From: Actinoplanes sp. KI2
GTDB taxonomy: Bacteria; Actinomycetota; Actinomycetes; Mycobacteriales; Micromonosporaceae
Assembly: GCF_025630775.1 (NCBI RefSeq)
Contig: NZ_JAOSZE010000025.1
Span: 97,959-161,958 of the forward strand
Direction of reading: 5' to 3'
Length of the DNA stretch: 64,000 nt
Shown here: in pieces, positions 26,326-35,726 of the stretch
Numbering within the stretch: the stretch's first letter is position 1
How the letters are laid out: each line of letters begins with the position of its first letter
Position numbers and translations under genes: made by a program
Notes under the pieces: model-generated
What the model was told of the DNA's origin: nothing
The model's input: the letters and a program-made list of their open reading frames with translations, nothing else
Database searches by the model: none

Positions 26326-26814
26326 ATGGAGACTATGCAGGTTGTCCAGCTCGACGCGCTCGATGCACGGATCGTGGAACTCCTGGAAGCGGAACCGCGG
26401 ATCGGCGTACTGGAAATGTCCCGACGTCTCGCCGTGGCGCGCGGAACCGTTCAGGCCCGGCTGGACAAGCTGACCGCGCGGGGCGCGATCAAGGGCTTCG
26501 GGCCCGAGGTCATCCCCGAGGCGATCGGGTACGGCGTGATGAGCTTCGTGACCTTGGAGATCAGCCAGCGGTACGGGCACCAGGCGGTCGCCGATCACCT
26601 GGCGGAGATCCCCGAGGTGCTGGAGGCGCACACCATCACCGGCAGCGGCGACCTGCTGTGCCGGATCGTGGCCCGGTCCAACGCCGACCTGCAGCGGGTG
26701 ATCGACCAGATCGTCGGCTACGAGGGCATCGTCCGCGCGTCGACCATCATCGCCCTGGCCGAGCTGATCGCCTATCGCACGTTGCCGCTGGTGCGGGCGG
26801 CATCCGTCATATAA
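26326..26814 (+). CDS. Lrp/AsnC-family transcriptional regulator
   Basis: A 162-aa protein: N-terminal helix-turn-helix (about 8-60, LDALDARIVELLEAEPRIGVLEMSRRL) and C-terminal RAM/AsnC ligand-binding domain (VMSFVTLEISQRYGHQAV ... VLEAHTITGSGDLLCRIVARS). The conserved G-x-G-D-L segment of the effector pocket is present. It is divergent from hppD across a gap with a perfect dyad, so it most likely senses an aromatic amino acid and controls tyrosine degradation (inference). ATG 26326 is used; ATG 26335 is also possible. Confidence 0.9.
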   Translation: METMQVVQLDALDARIVELLEAEPRIGVLEMSRRLAVARGTVQARLDKLTARGAIKGFGPEVIPEAIGYGVMSFVTLEISQRYGHQAVADHLAEIPEVLEAHTITGSGDLLCRIVARSNADLQRVIDQIVGYEGIVRASTIIALAELIAYRTLPLVRAASVI

Positions 26815-26864
26815 GCGATCGACACGGACATATCGAGATCCTTCGCGCAGGTGATCGACGTCGT

Positions 26865-26870
26865 TAGGTT
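26865..26870 (+). promoter_or_regulatory. -10 element suggesting a leaderless mRNA for the 26878 gene
   Basis: TAGGTT, 7 bases, then ATG 26878; a weak -35 TTCGCG lies 17 bp upstream. The same TAGGTT-N7-start arrangement occurs at 34422-34427 on the minus strand. Confidence 0.5.
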
Positions 26871-26877
26871 GTCGCCC

Positions 26878-28179
26878 ATGGCGTCGGGTGGCAGTCCGTG
26901 GCGCGGCTATGCGCTGGCCGCCATCGTGCTGGTCGTCGTGCTCGCCACCAGCAACGTCTGGAACCCGTGGCCGCAGGTCTGGGCCTGGATCAACACGAGC
27001 GAGCCGATCGCCGCCGGCGTGGCGCAGTGGCAGACCCGGATCGGCGGCAGCCCGCAGGACGTCACCATCGCCGGCGACGCGGTGATCGTCGAGTACCGCA
27101 CCTCGGTCGAGGCGTACGGGCTCGGTGCGGGCGTCAAGCTGTGGGGCAACAGCGCCGACTGGGCGGCCGTGGCCGGCGAGGGCACCGACGCCGTGGTGGT
27201 CACCGGCCGGCTGCTCACCAAGGGCTACCAGGTGCTCGACCCGCACACCGGGGTCGCCAAGCGGACCGACGACCAGGCCACCGCGGTCTGGGCGTACCGC
27301 ACCGGCATCCTCGACCTGCGCTGCGCCAAGGGCGGCGACTGCGAGCTCACCGCCTGGGACACCAAGGGCAACGCCCGCTGGCGGGTCAGCACCGGCGGGA
27401 TCGGCTGGGTGCTCGACGCCGGCAACCCGGACCTGCCGGACACCAACCCGATCAGCGCCGACGGCATCGACGACAACGTGGCCGGCCCGCGCGCGATGCC
27501 CGACCTGATCGGCCTGCCCGATGACCACCAGATCCGCGTGATCGACACGGCCAACGGCAAGCTGGTGCAGACCGCGCAGCCCGCCGACGGCCAGCGGGTC
27601 GCCGTCGCCGGCGGCCGGGTGCTCACGGTGACCGGCACGGCCGGCGACGGCACCTGCTACTTCGGCGTGGTCGCCACCGATCCACCGGGCAACGGCGTGG
27701 TCTGGCACCGGGACGGGCTCAACCTGCGGACCGCCGCCAACGGCTCGAGCTGCAAGCAGGACCGCGACCCGGCCGGCGGCGAGGACGTGGTGCTCGGCGT
27801 CGACCCGGTCGGGCGGCAGGAGCTGATCGCGGCGCACGACGGACGGGTGCTCTGGCACGGCGCCAAGGGCGAGGAGGTGCTCGCGGTCGACGACGCGTAC
27901 GCGGTGATCCGCAGCGCCGACAAGGCCACCCTGCACGGCTTCTCGATGGCCACCGGCCGGACCGCGTGGAACCGGCCGGCCACCGCCGGTACGTCCGCCG
28001 CGCTGACCCCGCGCGCCGTGATCATCGTCACGTCGAAGCCGGCCCGCGTCACGGCGGTGTCCCCCACCGACGGCCGCGTCCTGTCCGAGGTGCGGACAAG
28101 CGCCAAGATCTTCGCCTCCGGGCCGGGCGGGATGATCGCCGTCGCCGGCCGCGACATGGCCTACCTGCCATTTAGTTGA
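26878..28179 (+). CDS. Membrane-anchored PQQ-like beta-propeller protein
   Basis: A 433-aa protein with one N-terminal signal anchor (YALAAIVLVVVLATSNVW, about 10-27) and an extracytoplasmic propeller (DPHTGVAKRT, DTANGKLVQTAQPADGQRVAVAGGRVLTV, SMATGRTAWNRP, SPTDGRVLSE). It has the PQQ-enzyme repeat style but no calcium or cofactor-binding Trp-dock that I can identify, so it is probably not a dehydrogenase. Cys pairs (DLRCAKGGDCE) may form disulfides. ATG 26878 is chosen because of the TAGGTT hexamer 7 bases upstream. It sits between the AsnC-type gene and class I fumarase; its function in the region is unknown. Confidence 0.75.
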   Translation: MASGGSPWRGYALAAIVLVVVLATSNVWNPWPQVWAWINTSEPIAAGVAQWQTRIGGSPQDVTIAGDAVIVEYRTSVEAYGLGAGVKLWGNSADWAAVAGEGTDAVVVTGRLLTKGYQVLDPHTGVAKRTDDQATAVWAYRTGILDLRCAKGGDCELTAWDTKGNARWRVSTGGIGWVLDAGNPDLPDTNPISADGIDDNVAGPRAMPDLIGLPDDHQIRVIDTANGKLVQTAQPADGQRVAVAGGRVLTVTGTAGDGTCYFGVVATDPPGNGVVWHRDGLNLRTAANGSSCKQDRDPAGGEDVVLGVDPVGRQELIAAHDGRVLWHGAKGEEVLAVDDAYAVIRSADKATLHGFSMATGRTAWNRPATAGTSAALTPRAVIIVTSKPARVTAVSPTDGRVLSEVRTSAKIFASGPGGMIAVAGRDMAYLPFS

Positions 28180-28233
28180 CACTGGTGGGGAGCATTCGGC
28201 GAGAGCGGTTCGCATCACGAGGCGCCGCTGTCC

Positions 28234-28239
28234 TAGGCT
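28234..28239 (+). promoter_or_regulatory. -10 element suggesting a near-leaderless fumarase mRNA
   Basis: TAGGCT followed by 8 bases and the ATG at 28248, with no ribosome-binding site. No convincing -35. Confidence 0.4.
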
Positions 28240-28247
28240 TTCCGGTC

Positions 28248-29912
<1,665 letters not shown>

Positions 29913-29937
29913 CCAGCGCGGCCAAATCTTGGAGACT

Positions 29938-29971
29938 AGGCGCGCACCAGTCACGCTTGCGCCCCTAGATC
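29938..29971. terminator. Weak convergent terminator between fumarase and SMP-30 genes
   Basis: CTAGG ... CCTAG with an inner CGCA/TGCG pairing around an 11-base loop, in the 75-bp gap between converging genes. The stem is interrupted. Confidence 0.35.
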
Positions 29972-29987
29972 TGGGGTCTTGCTGCGG

Positions 29988-30797
29988 TCAGGCGGGGACT
30001 AGGGGGATCTCGAAGAGGCGGCCGGTGGCACCGGTGACCATGGCTTGCGGGTCGGTGTAGTCGGCGGTCACCGCGTACAAGGTCTGCTGGTCGGCGGTGA
30101 TGGCGCAGTCGAAGGCGCCGTCCGGCAAGGCGACCGTGGCCAGCACCTCGCCGCCCTCGCGAACGCGACGGCAGTGCCGGGCCGGGACGCTGGCGTACCA
30201 GACCGCGCCGGTGGCGTCGATGGCGATGCCGTCGGGCGCGTCGCCGGGCAGGTCGGCCCAGACTCGGCGGTGGGTGAGGGTGCCGTCGGGGGCGATGTCG
30301 AAAGCGGTCAGGCGGGCGCCGTGCGATTCGGCGACGATCAGGGTGGCGTCGTCGGGGGTGACCGCCATGCCGTTCGGGAAGAGCAGGTCGTCGGCCACCT
30401 GGCGGGCCTTGCCGTCGGGGGTCACCACGGCGATCAGGCCGGGCGCCGGCGTGCCACCCGGGAAGTCGTACCCGATGTTGTTGACGAAGGCGTTGCCGCG
30501 CGAGTCGACGGCGATGTCGTTCCACGGGTGCACGCCGTCGATGCCGGACAGGTCGGCGTAATCGGCGCCGTCGCGCAGCAGGCGGGCGGCCGGGCCGTCC
30601 AGGGTCAGCAGGGCGCCGCCGGGCAGCCAGTCGATGCAGAAGGGCAGGCCGCGCACCCGGGCCACGACCGTCGGGCGGCCGGCGTCGACCCTGATCACCG
30701 AGCCGGCGCCCCAGTCGCAGAACCAGAGCCGGTCGTCGTGCCACCGGACCGACTCGCCCATCACCAGCCCGGTCAGCACCGCCCGTGGGTCCGCCAT
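29988..30797 (-). CDS. SMP-30/gluconolactonase-family protein
   Basis: A 269-aa six-bladed propeller of the SMP-30/regucalcin lactonase family: GESVRWHDDRLWFCDW (metal Glu), GVHPWNDIAVDSRGNAFVNNIGYD (Asn/Asp ligands), LLFPNGMAVTPDDATLIVAES and DAPDGIAIDATGAVWYAS. The expected E, N, N and D metal ligands are all visible, so lactone or ester hydrolysis is plausible; the substrate is unknown. ATG 30797. It is the last gene of a probable minus-strand run from the SRPBCC gene, 13 bases after the PQQ-like gene. Confidence 0.88.
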   Translation of the reverse strand: MADPRAVLTGLVMGESVRWHDDRLWFCDWGAGSVIRVDAGRPTVVARVRGLPFCIDWLPGGALLTLDGPAARLLRDGADYADLSGIDGVHPWNDIAVDSRGNAFVNNIGYDFPGGTPAPGLIAVVTPDGKARQVADDLLFPNGMAVTPDDATLIVAESHGARLTAFDIAPDGTLTHRRVWADLPGDAPDGIAIDATGAVWYASVPARHCRRVREGGEVLATVALPDGAFDCAITADQQTLYAVTADYTDPQAMVTGATGRLFEIPLVPA

Positions 30798-30810
30798 CCG
30801 ACCACAGTAG

Positions 30811-31956
30811 TCACAGCTCGGCGATGAGCACCGTGTTGACCGAGAAGTAGTAGCCGGGGGTGTCCGGGTTGTCCGGGCGGTCGACCGCCAGCCGCTCGAC
30901 CGCCACAAAGCGATCGGTCACCTGCCAGAGTCCCGGATCCCAGGTCAAACTCTCGTTCTCGTTCGCCATGGGGTACCGCGCCACGGTCAGCCCCGTCCGC
31001 GGGTCGATCGCCAGCAGCGTGCGGTCGGCGGTCAGCAGCACCACCCGCCCGGCCGAGACGCCCAGCACGTGCGCGACGGGGTAGTCGTGCCGGGCCGCGC
31101 CGGTGACCGGGTCGACCGAACGCAGCCTGTTCCCCTCGGGGTAGAAGACCAGTCCGGCGGCGACCGTGGCGTCCGGACGGTCGAGCGCGGCCGCGCGCAC
31201 CGGGGTGGCCCCGGCGGTGAGCCAACCGTGCCCCGCGGCGTCGCGCAGCGCGGCGCACCCGGACGAGGCGACGTCGCAGCCGACCGGCGTGTACGGGCCG
31301 GCCGGGAACGAGGCGGCCGCCGCGCCGGTCGCCGAGTCCAGCGCGCCCGACGGACAGAGCAGCTGCCCACCGGCGGTGGTGAAGCCGTCGTCGCACGCGG
31401 TCGCGGACGTCCACAGCCGGGCGCCCGTGCTCGCCTCGTACGCGGAAATCTGCCCACCGGCGGTGACCAGGACGCGGTGGCCGGCCACCCGCAGGCCGTC
31501 CGGCTGCCAGACGGTGCCGGCGCCGGTGCGGTGGCCGGAGTAGCCGGGCCCGGACGGACCCTCGGCCCGCCAGACGATCTTCCCGGTCCCGGCGTCGCCG
31601 GCCACCAGGGCGCCGTCCGACCAGCGGCTGATCACGATGTGCCCGGTCGCCACCACCCCGGAGAGCTGCTCGGGCCAGCGGCGGAAGGACCAGATCGCGG
31701 TGCGGACGGTGTCCGCGTCGGCCGGCGCGTCGGCCCGGATCTGCCGCTTCGAGGCGTAGATGCGCACCCGGTCCTCGACGATCAGCGGGGCTATCGGGGT
31801 GCGCCCGATGACGTGCGGCCAGACCGCCGGGGTCGTGGGATAGGGCGGCGTAGCGGTGGCCAGCACCTCGGCCGGGCGCAGCACACGCCAGCCGATCAGG
31901 ACCGCCGCGGCGGCCACGACCAGCGCAAACAGCGACCGCAGAAGGACCCGGGGCAC
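30811..31956 (-). CDS. Membrane-anchored PQQ-like beta-propeller protein
   Basis: A 381-aa protein: N-terminal signal anchor (LLRSLFALVVAAAAVLIGW, about 5-24), then propeller repeats (DAGTGKIVWRAEG, EASTGARLWTS, DPVTGAARHDY, DPRTGLTVARY) with paired cysteines (ATACDDGF, QLLCPSG, GCDVASSGCAAL). No catalytic motif. GTG start at 31956; a TAGTCT hexamer 6 bases upstream suggests a leaderless transcript. It follows the SRPBCC gene by 14 bp and precedes the SMP-30 gene. Third such anchored propeller in the window; role unknown. Confidence 0.75.
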   Translation of the reverse strand: MPRVLLRSLFALVVAAAAVLIGWRVLRPAEVLATATPPYPTTPAVWPHVIGRTPIAPLIVEDRVRIYASKRQIRADAPADADTVRTAIWSFRRWPEQLSGVVATGHIVISRWSDGALVAGDAGTGKIVWRAEGPSGPGYSGHRTGAGTVWQPDGLRVAGHRVLVTAGGQISAYEASTGARLWTSATACDDGFTTAGGQLLCPSGALDSATGAAAASFPAGPYTPVGCDVASSGCAALRDAAGHGWLTAGATPVRAAALDRPDATVAAGLVFYPEGNRLRSVDPVTGAARHDYPVAHVLGVSAGRVVLLTADRTLLAIDPRTGLTVARYPMANENESLTWDPGLWQVTDRFVAVERLAVDRPDNPDTPGYYFSVNTVLIAEL

Positions 31957-31962
31957 CCCGAG

Positions 31963-31968
31963 AGACTA
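31963..31968 (-). promoter_or_regulatory. -10 element suggesting a leaderless mRNA for the 31956 gene
   Basis: On the minus strand TAGTCT, then CTCGGG, then GTG 31956. Confidence 0.4.
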
Positions 31969-31970
31969 TG

Positions 31971-32429
31971 TCAGGCCGCGGCGGCCAGATCGTCCAGGTC
32001 GCGCCGGAGGGCGCCCTCGGCGGTGCCGGCCGCGAGACCGCCGAAGATCAGCGCAAGGAAACGCCCGGCCGGCGCGGTCGCCATGCCGTCCTGGACGACG
32101 GTGACCATCGTGCCGCCGCGGTGCCGGCCGGAGAGAATCGGGACGAACGAGTAGGTCATCCGGTAGTCGGCGCCGATGCCCGGCGAGGTGACCACGAACC
32201 GCTCGAAGGGCTCGCACTCGTCGACCCGGAACTCCTCGGTGACCTCGCCGCCGTCGGCCATCCGGCGGGTCTCCCGCCAGGTGGCACCCGCGCCGAACGG
32301 CTCCTTGGTGAGCACCTCGACGGCGGTGACGCTGGACAACCACTGTCGCCGCCGGCCCAGGTCGGTGAACACCTGCCAGACCTCGGCGACCGGCGCCTCG
32401 ATCAGGCGTGTCACCGCGACCGTCGACAT
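31971..32429 (-). CDS. SRPBCC (polyketide cyclase / START-like) family protein
   Basis: A 152-aa helix-grip protein with the family opening VTRLIEAPVAEVWQVFTDLGRRRQWLSSVTAVEVL and a long C-terminal helix. The family binds hydrophobic ligands; no enzymatic residues can be named. ATG 32429 gives the canonical start, while an upstream in-frame start would add only seven residues. It lies 45 bases after fumarylacetoacetase on the same strand, with the PQQ-like and SMP-30 genes following, and may be the third gene of that operon or a separate unit. Confidence 0.8.
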   Translation of the reverse strand: MSTVAVTRLIEAPVAEVWQVFTDLGRRRQWLSSVTAVEVLTKEPFGAGATWRETRRMADGGEVTEEFRVDECEPFERFVVTSPGIGADYRMTYSFVPILSGRHRGGTMVTVVQDGMATAPAGRFLALIFGGLAAGTAEGALRRDLDDLAAAA

Positions 32430-32474
32430 AGCGTGACCTCCCGAATACACGCTACGAGAGTAAGGCGCGAAACT

Positions 32475-33572
32475 CTAGGCGAGGATGGTTCCGGTCACTT
32501 CGCCCAAACCGATCTCGACGCCGGCCGCCCCGATCGTGGTTCCGCTGATGGTGACCCGGTCGCCGTCCTCGAGGAAGCCGCGCGTGCTGCCGTCGGAGAG
32601 CTTCACCGGCTCGGTCCCGTTCCAGGTCAGCTCCAGGAAGGAACCGACCTGGTCCCGCGCGTCGCCGGAGACCGTGCCGGAGGCGTAGAGATCTCCGGTC
32701 CGCACCGACGCGCCGTTGCTGGTCAGATGCGCCAACTGCTGCGCGGCCGTCCAGTACATCGACGCGAACGGCGGCGAGCTCACCCGGGTGTCGTTCCATT
32801 CCACCGACAACCTCAGGTCGTACGCCGGGCCCGCGGGCCGCAGGTAGTCCAGCGGTTCCGGATCCTGCTCGCGGGCGGCGGAACCGGCCAGCGCCGCCAA
32901 CGGCACCACCCAGGGCGAGACCGAGGTGGCGAACGACTTGGCCAGGAACGGGCCGAGCGGACGGTATTCCCATGCCTGAATGTCCCGGGCCGACCAGTCA
33001 TTGACCAGCGTCACGCCGAAAACGTGCTCGGCGAAGTCGTCGGTGCGGATCCGCCGCCCGCCGACGCCGACCACGAAACCGACCTCGGCCTCGATGTCGA
33101 GCCGCCGGCAGGGCCCGAAGACACCGGCCCCGAGCTGCCCCGACGGGCGCCGGATCGGGGTGCCGGAGACGACCACGGTGCTCGACCGTCCGTGATAGCC
33201 GATCGGCAGATGCCGCCAATGCTCGGGCAACTCCGGCGAGTCGGGCCGCAGGATCGCCGACACGTTCCGGGCGTGCTGCTCGGACGAGTAGAAGTCGGTG
33301 TAGTCGGCCACCTCGAACGGCAGGTCCAGCGTGACGTCGCTGAGCGGAATGCGCGCCGACCCGGCCGTCACGAACTCCACGACCGCCTCGCGGGCCGCCG
33401 CCCACTGCGCCGGACCGGCCGCCATCAGCGGGTTCAGCGTGCTCCGGTCGAGCAGCCCGCCCAACGGCGAAAGATCAACAACCGAGGACCCGAGGCGTAC
33501 GCCGAGACGCGGCGCCTCGCCGGGTCGGCGGAACACCCCGTAGGGCAGGTTTTCGATGCCGTAGCGGCTCAT
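32475..33572 (-). CDS. fahA: Fumarylacetoacetase
   Basis: Hydrolyses fumarylacetoacetate to fumarate and acetoacetate, the last step of homogentisate breakdown. 365 aa with an N-terminal SH3-like domain and the FAH fold. Metal and active-site motifs: VADYTDFYSSEQHARNVS (Asp and catalytic His), RRLDIEAEVGFVVGVG (Glu ligands), VNDWSARDIQAWEYRPLGPF (Asp ligand, His replaced by Gln in this loop) and the Lys in FLAKSFATSVSPWVV. ATG 33572 overlaps the stop of the upstream 281-aa gene (ATGA), so the two are co-translated. hmgA is divergent about 0.9 kb away. Confidence 0.93.
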   Translation of the reverse strand: MSRYGIENLPYGVFRRPGEAPRLGVRLGSSVVDLSPLGGLLDRSTLNPLMAAGPAQWAAAREAVVEFVTAGSARIPLSDVTLDLPFEVADYTDFYSSEQHARNVSAILRPDSPELPEHWRHLPIGYHGRSSTVVVSGTPIRRPSGQLGAGVFGPCRRLDIEAEVGFVVGVGGRRIRTDDFAEHVFGVTLVNDWSARDIQAWEYRPLGPFLAKSFATSVSPWVVPLAALAGSAAREQDPEPLDYLRPAGPAYDLRLSVEWNDTRVSSPPFASMYWTAAQQLAHLTSNGASVRTGDLYASGTVSGDARDQVGSFLELTWNGTEPVKLSDGSTRGFLEDGDRVTISGTTIGAAGVEIGLGEVTGTILA

Positions 33573-34414
33573 TGGTGACCCCCGTTGATCAGACCGAGCC
33601 GGACCAGCTCGGTGAGCGGCTCGACCACGCTGGCCGAGCCAAAACCGACGAACAGCGGCCGCGGGCCGGCCTGGCGCGCCCGGGCCGGCTCGACCAGCGG
33701 CACCGGATGGGTGGCGGCCAGCACCTCGGCGACGTCGGCCACCTCGGCGCCGTCGCCGGCGAGCATCGCGGCGACCAGGACGTTGAGGAAGCCGTGGTGG
33801 GTGAAGCCGGTCTCCGGGTCGGTGTGCCGGATCGCGTGCCGCAAGCCGGCCGCGAGCCGGAACGGCAGCTCCCGGTCGCGGCACGCGCAGACCACGGCGG
33901 CCAGCTCGACCGGCGTCGGGAACAGCTCGGCCGCCAGCCCGCCGACCCGGAACTTCGGGGCGATCCGGAGACCCGCGGCGCGGCACTCGGCGACCGTGTC
34001 CAATGCGCCGAGCAGGCCCCAGCTGAGCGGGATCTCGGCGTACACCTCGAGGTCTTCGTCATTGCCGGCCAGGGCGCGCAGCTGGGCCAGGCCGGGCTGC
34101 GGATCCTCACCGCGACGGGCAACCGGCGCCTCCACGTGGTGGACGAGCGCGCCGGACGCCCGCAGCTTTTCCACCGCGGCCGGGACGGCGCTCACCGGCA
34201 CGTCGCCGACCAGCGCGACCGGCAGCTCCCCGGCCGGCAGCTCGACGCCGATCACCGACGCCGGCACCAGCAGCGGCCCGAGCAGCCGGGCGAACCAGGC
34301 CTCTCGATGCTCGGCGTGCTTGGCCACCGCGTCAGGCAGGCTGATGAAGCTGGGCGGGAGCAGGGACGCGTCATCGACAAGCCCGGCGAACAGCGTAGGC
34401 ACCAGCGTTGACAC
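33569..34414 (-). CDS. Conserved protein of unknown function in the homogentisate locus
   Basis: A 281-aa soluble protein without signal or membrane segments. I recognise it only as an actinobacterial family of unknown role. Notable conserved-looking stretches are AGLVDDASLLPPSFISLPDAV near the N-terminus, RIAPKFRVGG in the middle, and LRHAIRHTDPETGFTHHGFLN near residues 205-225, rich in His, Arg and Asp like an active site; the alternating strand/helix pattern suggests a TIM-like barrel. It is translationally coupled to fumarylacetoacetase and divergent from hmgA. The window has no recognisable maleylacetoacetate isomerase, so this protein is a candidate for that step (inference). GTG start 34414, TAGGTT 7 bases upstream. 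Confidence 0.8.
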   Translation of the reverse strand: MSTLVPTLFAGLVDDASLLPPSFISLPDAVAKHAEHREAWFARLLGPLLVPASVIGVELPAGELPVALVGDVPVSAVPAAVEKLRASGALVHHVEAPVARRGEDPQPGLAQLRALAGNDEDLEVYAEIPLSWGLLGALDTVAECRAAGLRIAPKFRVGGLAAELFPTPVELAAVVCACRDRELPFRLAAGLRHAIRHTDPETGFTHHGFLNVLVAAMLAGDGAEVADVAEVLAATHPVPLVEPARARQAGPRPLFVGFGSASVVEPLTELVRLGLINGGHQ

Positions 34415-34421
34415 GAAACTG

Positions 34422-34427
34422 AACCTA
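34422..34427 (-). promoter_or_regulatory. -10 element suggesting a leaderless mRNA for the 34414 gene
   Basis: On the minus strand TAGGTT, then 7 bases, then GTG 34414. The arrangement is the same as upstream of the 26878 gene. Confidence 0.5.
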
Positions 34428-34432
34428 ATAGA

Positions 34433-34461
34433 CGCTTCGAGAAGCGGACAACCACGTCCGC
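34433..34461. promoter_or_regulatory. Overlapping inverted repeats upstream of hmgA
   Basis: CGCTTC (34433-34438) pairs with GAAGCG (34441-34446), and GCGGAC (34444-34449) with GTCCGC (34456-34461). Both lie in the 82-bp divergent gap between the 281-aa gene and hmgA. Candidate operator for homogentisate-pathway control. Confidence 0.45.
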
Positions 34462-34496
34462 TATGTCGGTTTTTGAACCGGGTGGGAGAGGCAACG

Positions 34497-35660
34497 ATGC
34501 CGTACTACCGCAGCGTCGGCGAGGTGCCACACAAGCGGCACACTCAGTTCCGGCGCCCCGACGGCGGCCTGTACGCCGAGGAGTTGATGGGTCAGGAGGG
34601 GTTCTCCTCCGACTCGTCCCTGCTCTATCACCGGCACGCGCCGACCGCGATCGTCGCGGCCGAGGTCCACGAGCCGCCGCCGCTGGGACAGACCCCGAAC
34701 CTGCCGCTCAAGCCGCGGCACCTGCGCACGCACAAGGTCGACGCGGGCCCCGCGGACGCCGTGCTCGGCCGGCGTCCGCTGCTGGTCAACAACGACGTCC
34801 GGATCGGGTACGTGATCGCCGACCGGCCGTCCCCGCTGTACCGCGACGCGGTCGGCGACGAGTGCCTCTACGTCGAGGAGGGCGCCGCGATCGTCGAGTC
34901 GACCTTCGGACGGCTCGAGGTCGGCACCGGCGACTACGTGATCATTCCGACCTCGGTGGTCCACCGGATCGTCCCGCGCGGCGGCCCGGTACGGATGCTC
35001 ACCATCGAGGCCACCGGGCACATCGGCCCGCCGAGGCGCTACCTCTCGGTGCGCGGCCAGTTCCTCGAGCACTCGCCGTACTGCGAGCGCGACCAGCGTG
35101 CGCCCGACTCACCCATCACCGTCGACGAGACCGACGTCGAGGTGTACGTGAAGCACCGGGCCGGCTGGACCAGGCACGTCTACGCCCATCACCCGTTCGA
35201 CGTGGTCGGCTGGGACGGCTGCCTGTACCCGTGGGCGTTCTCGATCCACGACTTCGAGCCGATCACCGGCCGGTTGCACCAGCCGCCGCCGGTCCACCAG
35301 ACGTTCGAGGGGCCGAACTTCGTGGTCTGCTCGTTCGTGCCGCGCAAGGTCGACTACCACCCGCTGGCGATTCCCGTGCCGTACAACCACCACAACGTCG
35401 ACTCGGACGAGGTGCTGTTCTACACCGGCGGCAACTACGAGGCGCGGCGCGGCTCCGGCATCGAGCAGGGGTCGATCTCGCTGCACCCGAGCGGGTTCAC
35501 GCACGGGCCGCAGCCGGGGGCGGTCGAGCGGGCGCTCGGCGTCGAGGCGTTCGACGAACTGGCCGTCATGGTCGACACGTTCCGGCCGCTGGACCTGTGC
35601 GAGGCGGCGCTCGCCGTGGAGGACACCGGCTACGCCTGGACCTGGAACCGGCAGGCCTGA
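34497..35660 (+). CDS. hmgA: Homogentisate 1,2-dioxygenase
   Basis: Ring-cleaving non-heme iron enzyme that opens homogentisate to maleylacetoacetate. 387 aa, cupin-type. Motifs: YVEEGAAIVESTFGRLEVGTGDYVIIPTSVVHRI (first cupin), YNHHNVDSDEVLFYTGG and ISLHPSGFTHGPQPGAVE (iron-binding His/Glu region), and HQPPPVHQTFEGPNFVVCSF. Somewhat shorter than the classical 430-aa form, as usual in actinobacteria. ATG 34497 has GGGAGAGG upstream. Divergent from the unknown-protein/fumarylacetoacetase operon, with inverted repeats between. Confidence 0.93.
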   Translation: MPYYRSVGEVPHKRHTQFRRPDGGLYAEELMGQEGFSSDSSLLYHRHAPTAIVAAEVHEPPPLGQTPNLPLKPRHLRTHKVDAGPADAVLGRRPLLVNNDVRIGYVIADRPSPLYRDAVGDECLYVEEGAAIVESTFGRLEVGTGDYVIIPTSVVHRIVPRGGPVRMLTIEATGHIGPPRRYLSVRGQFLEHSPYCERDQRAPDSPITVDETDVEVYVKHRAGWTRHVYAHHPFDVVGWDGCLYPWAFSIHDFEPITGRLHQPPPVHQTFEGPNFVVCSFVPRKVDYHPLAIPVPYNHHNVDSDEVLFYTGGNYEARRGSGIEQGSISLHPSGFTHGPQPGAVERALGVEAFDELAVMVDTFRPLDLCEAALAVEDTGYAWTWNRQA

Positions 35661-35689
35661 GGCGGTCCCCAATCTAGATCGACTTCCTT

Positions 35690-35719
35690 CTAGGATCGGT
35701 GATCAACGATCCTAGGAGG
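35690..35719 (+). promoter_or_regulatory. Hairpin overlapping the Shine-Dalgarno of the 35727 gene
   Basis: Perfect 9-bp arms CTAGGATCG (35690-35698) and CGATCCTAG (35707-35715) around an 8-base loop. The right arm includes the first two bases of AGGAGG (35714-35719). It could terminate hmgA transcription or limit ribosome access to the TTG start at 35727. Confidence 0.55.
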
Positions 35720-35726
35720 AACACAC

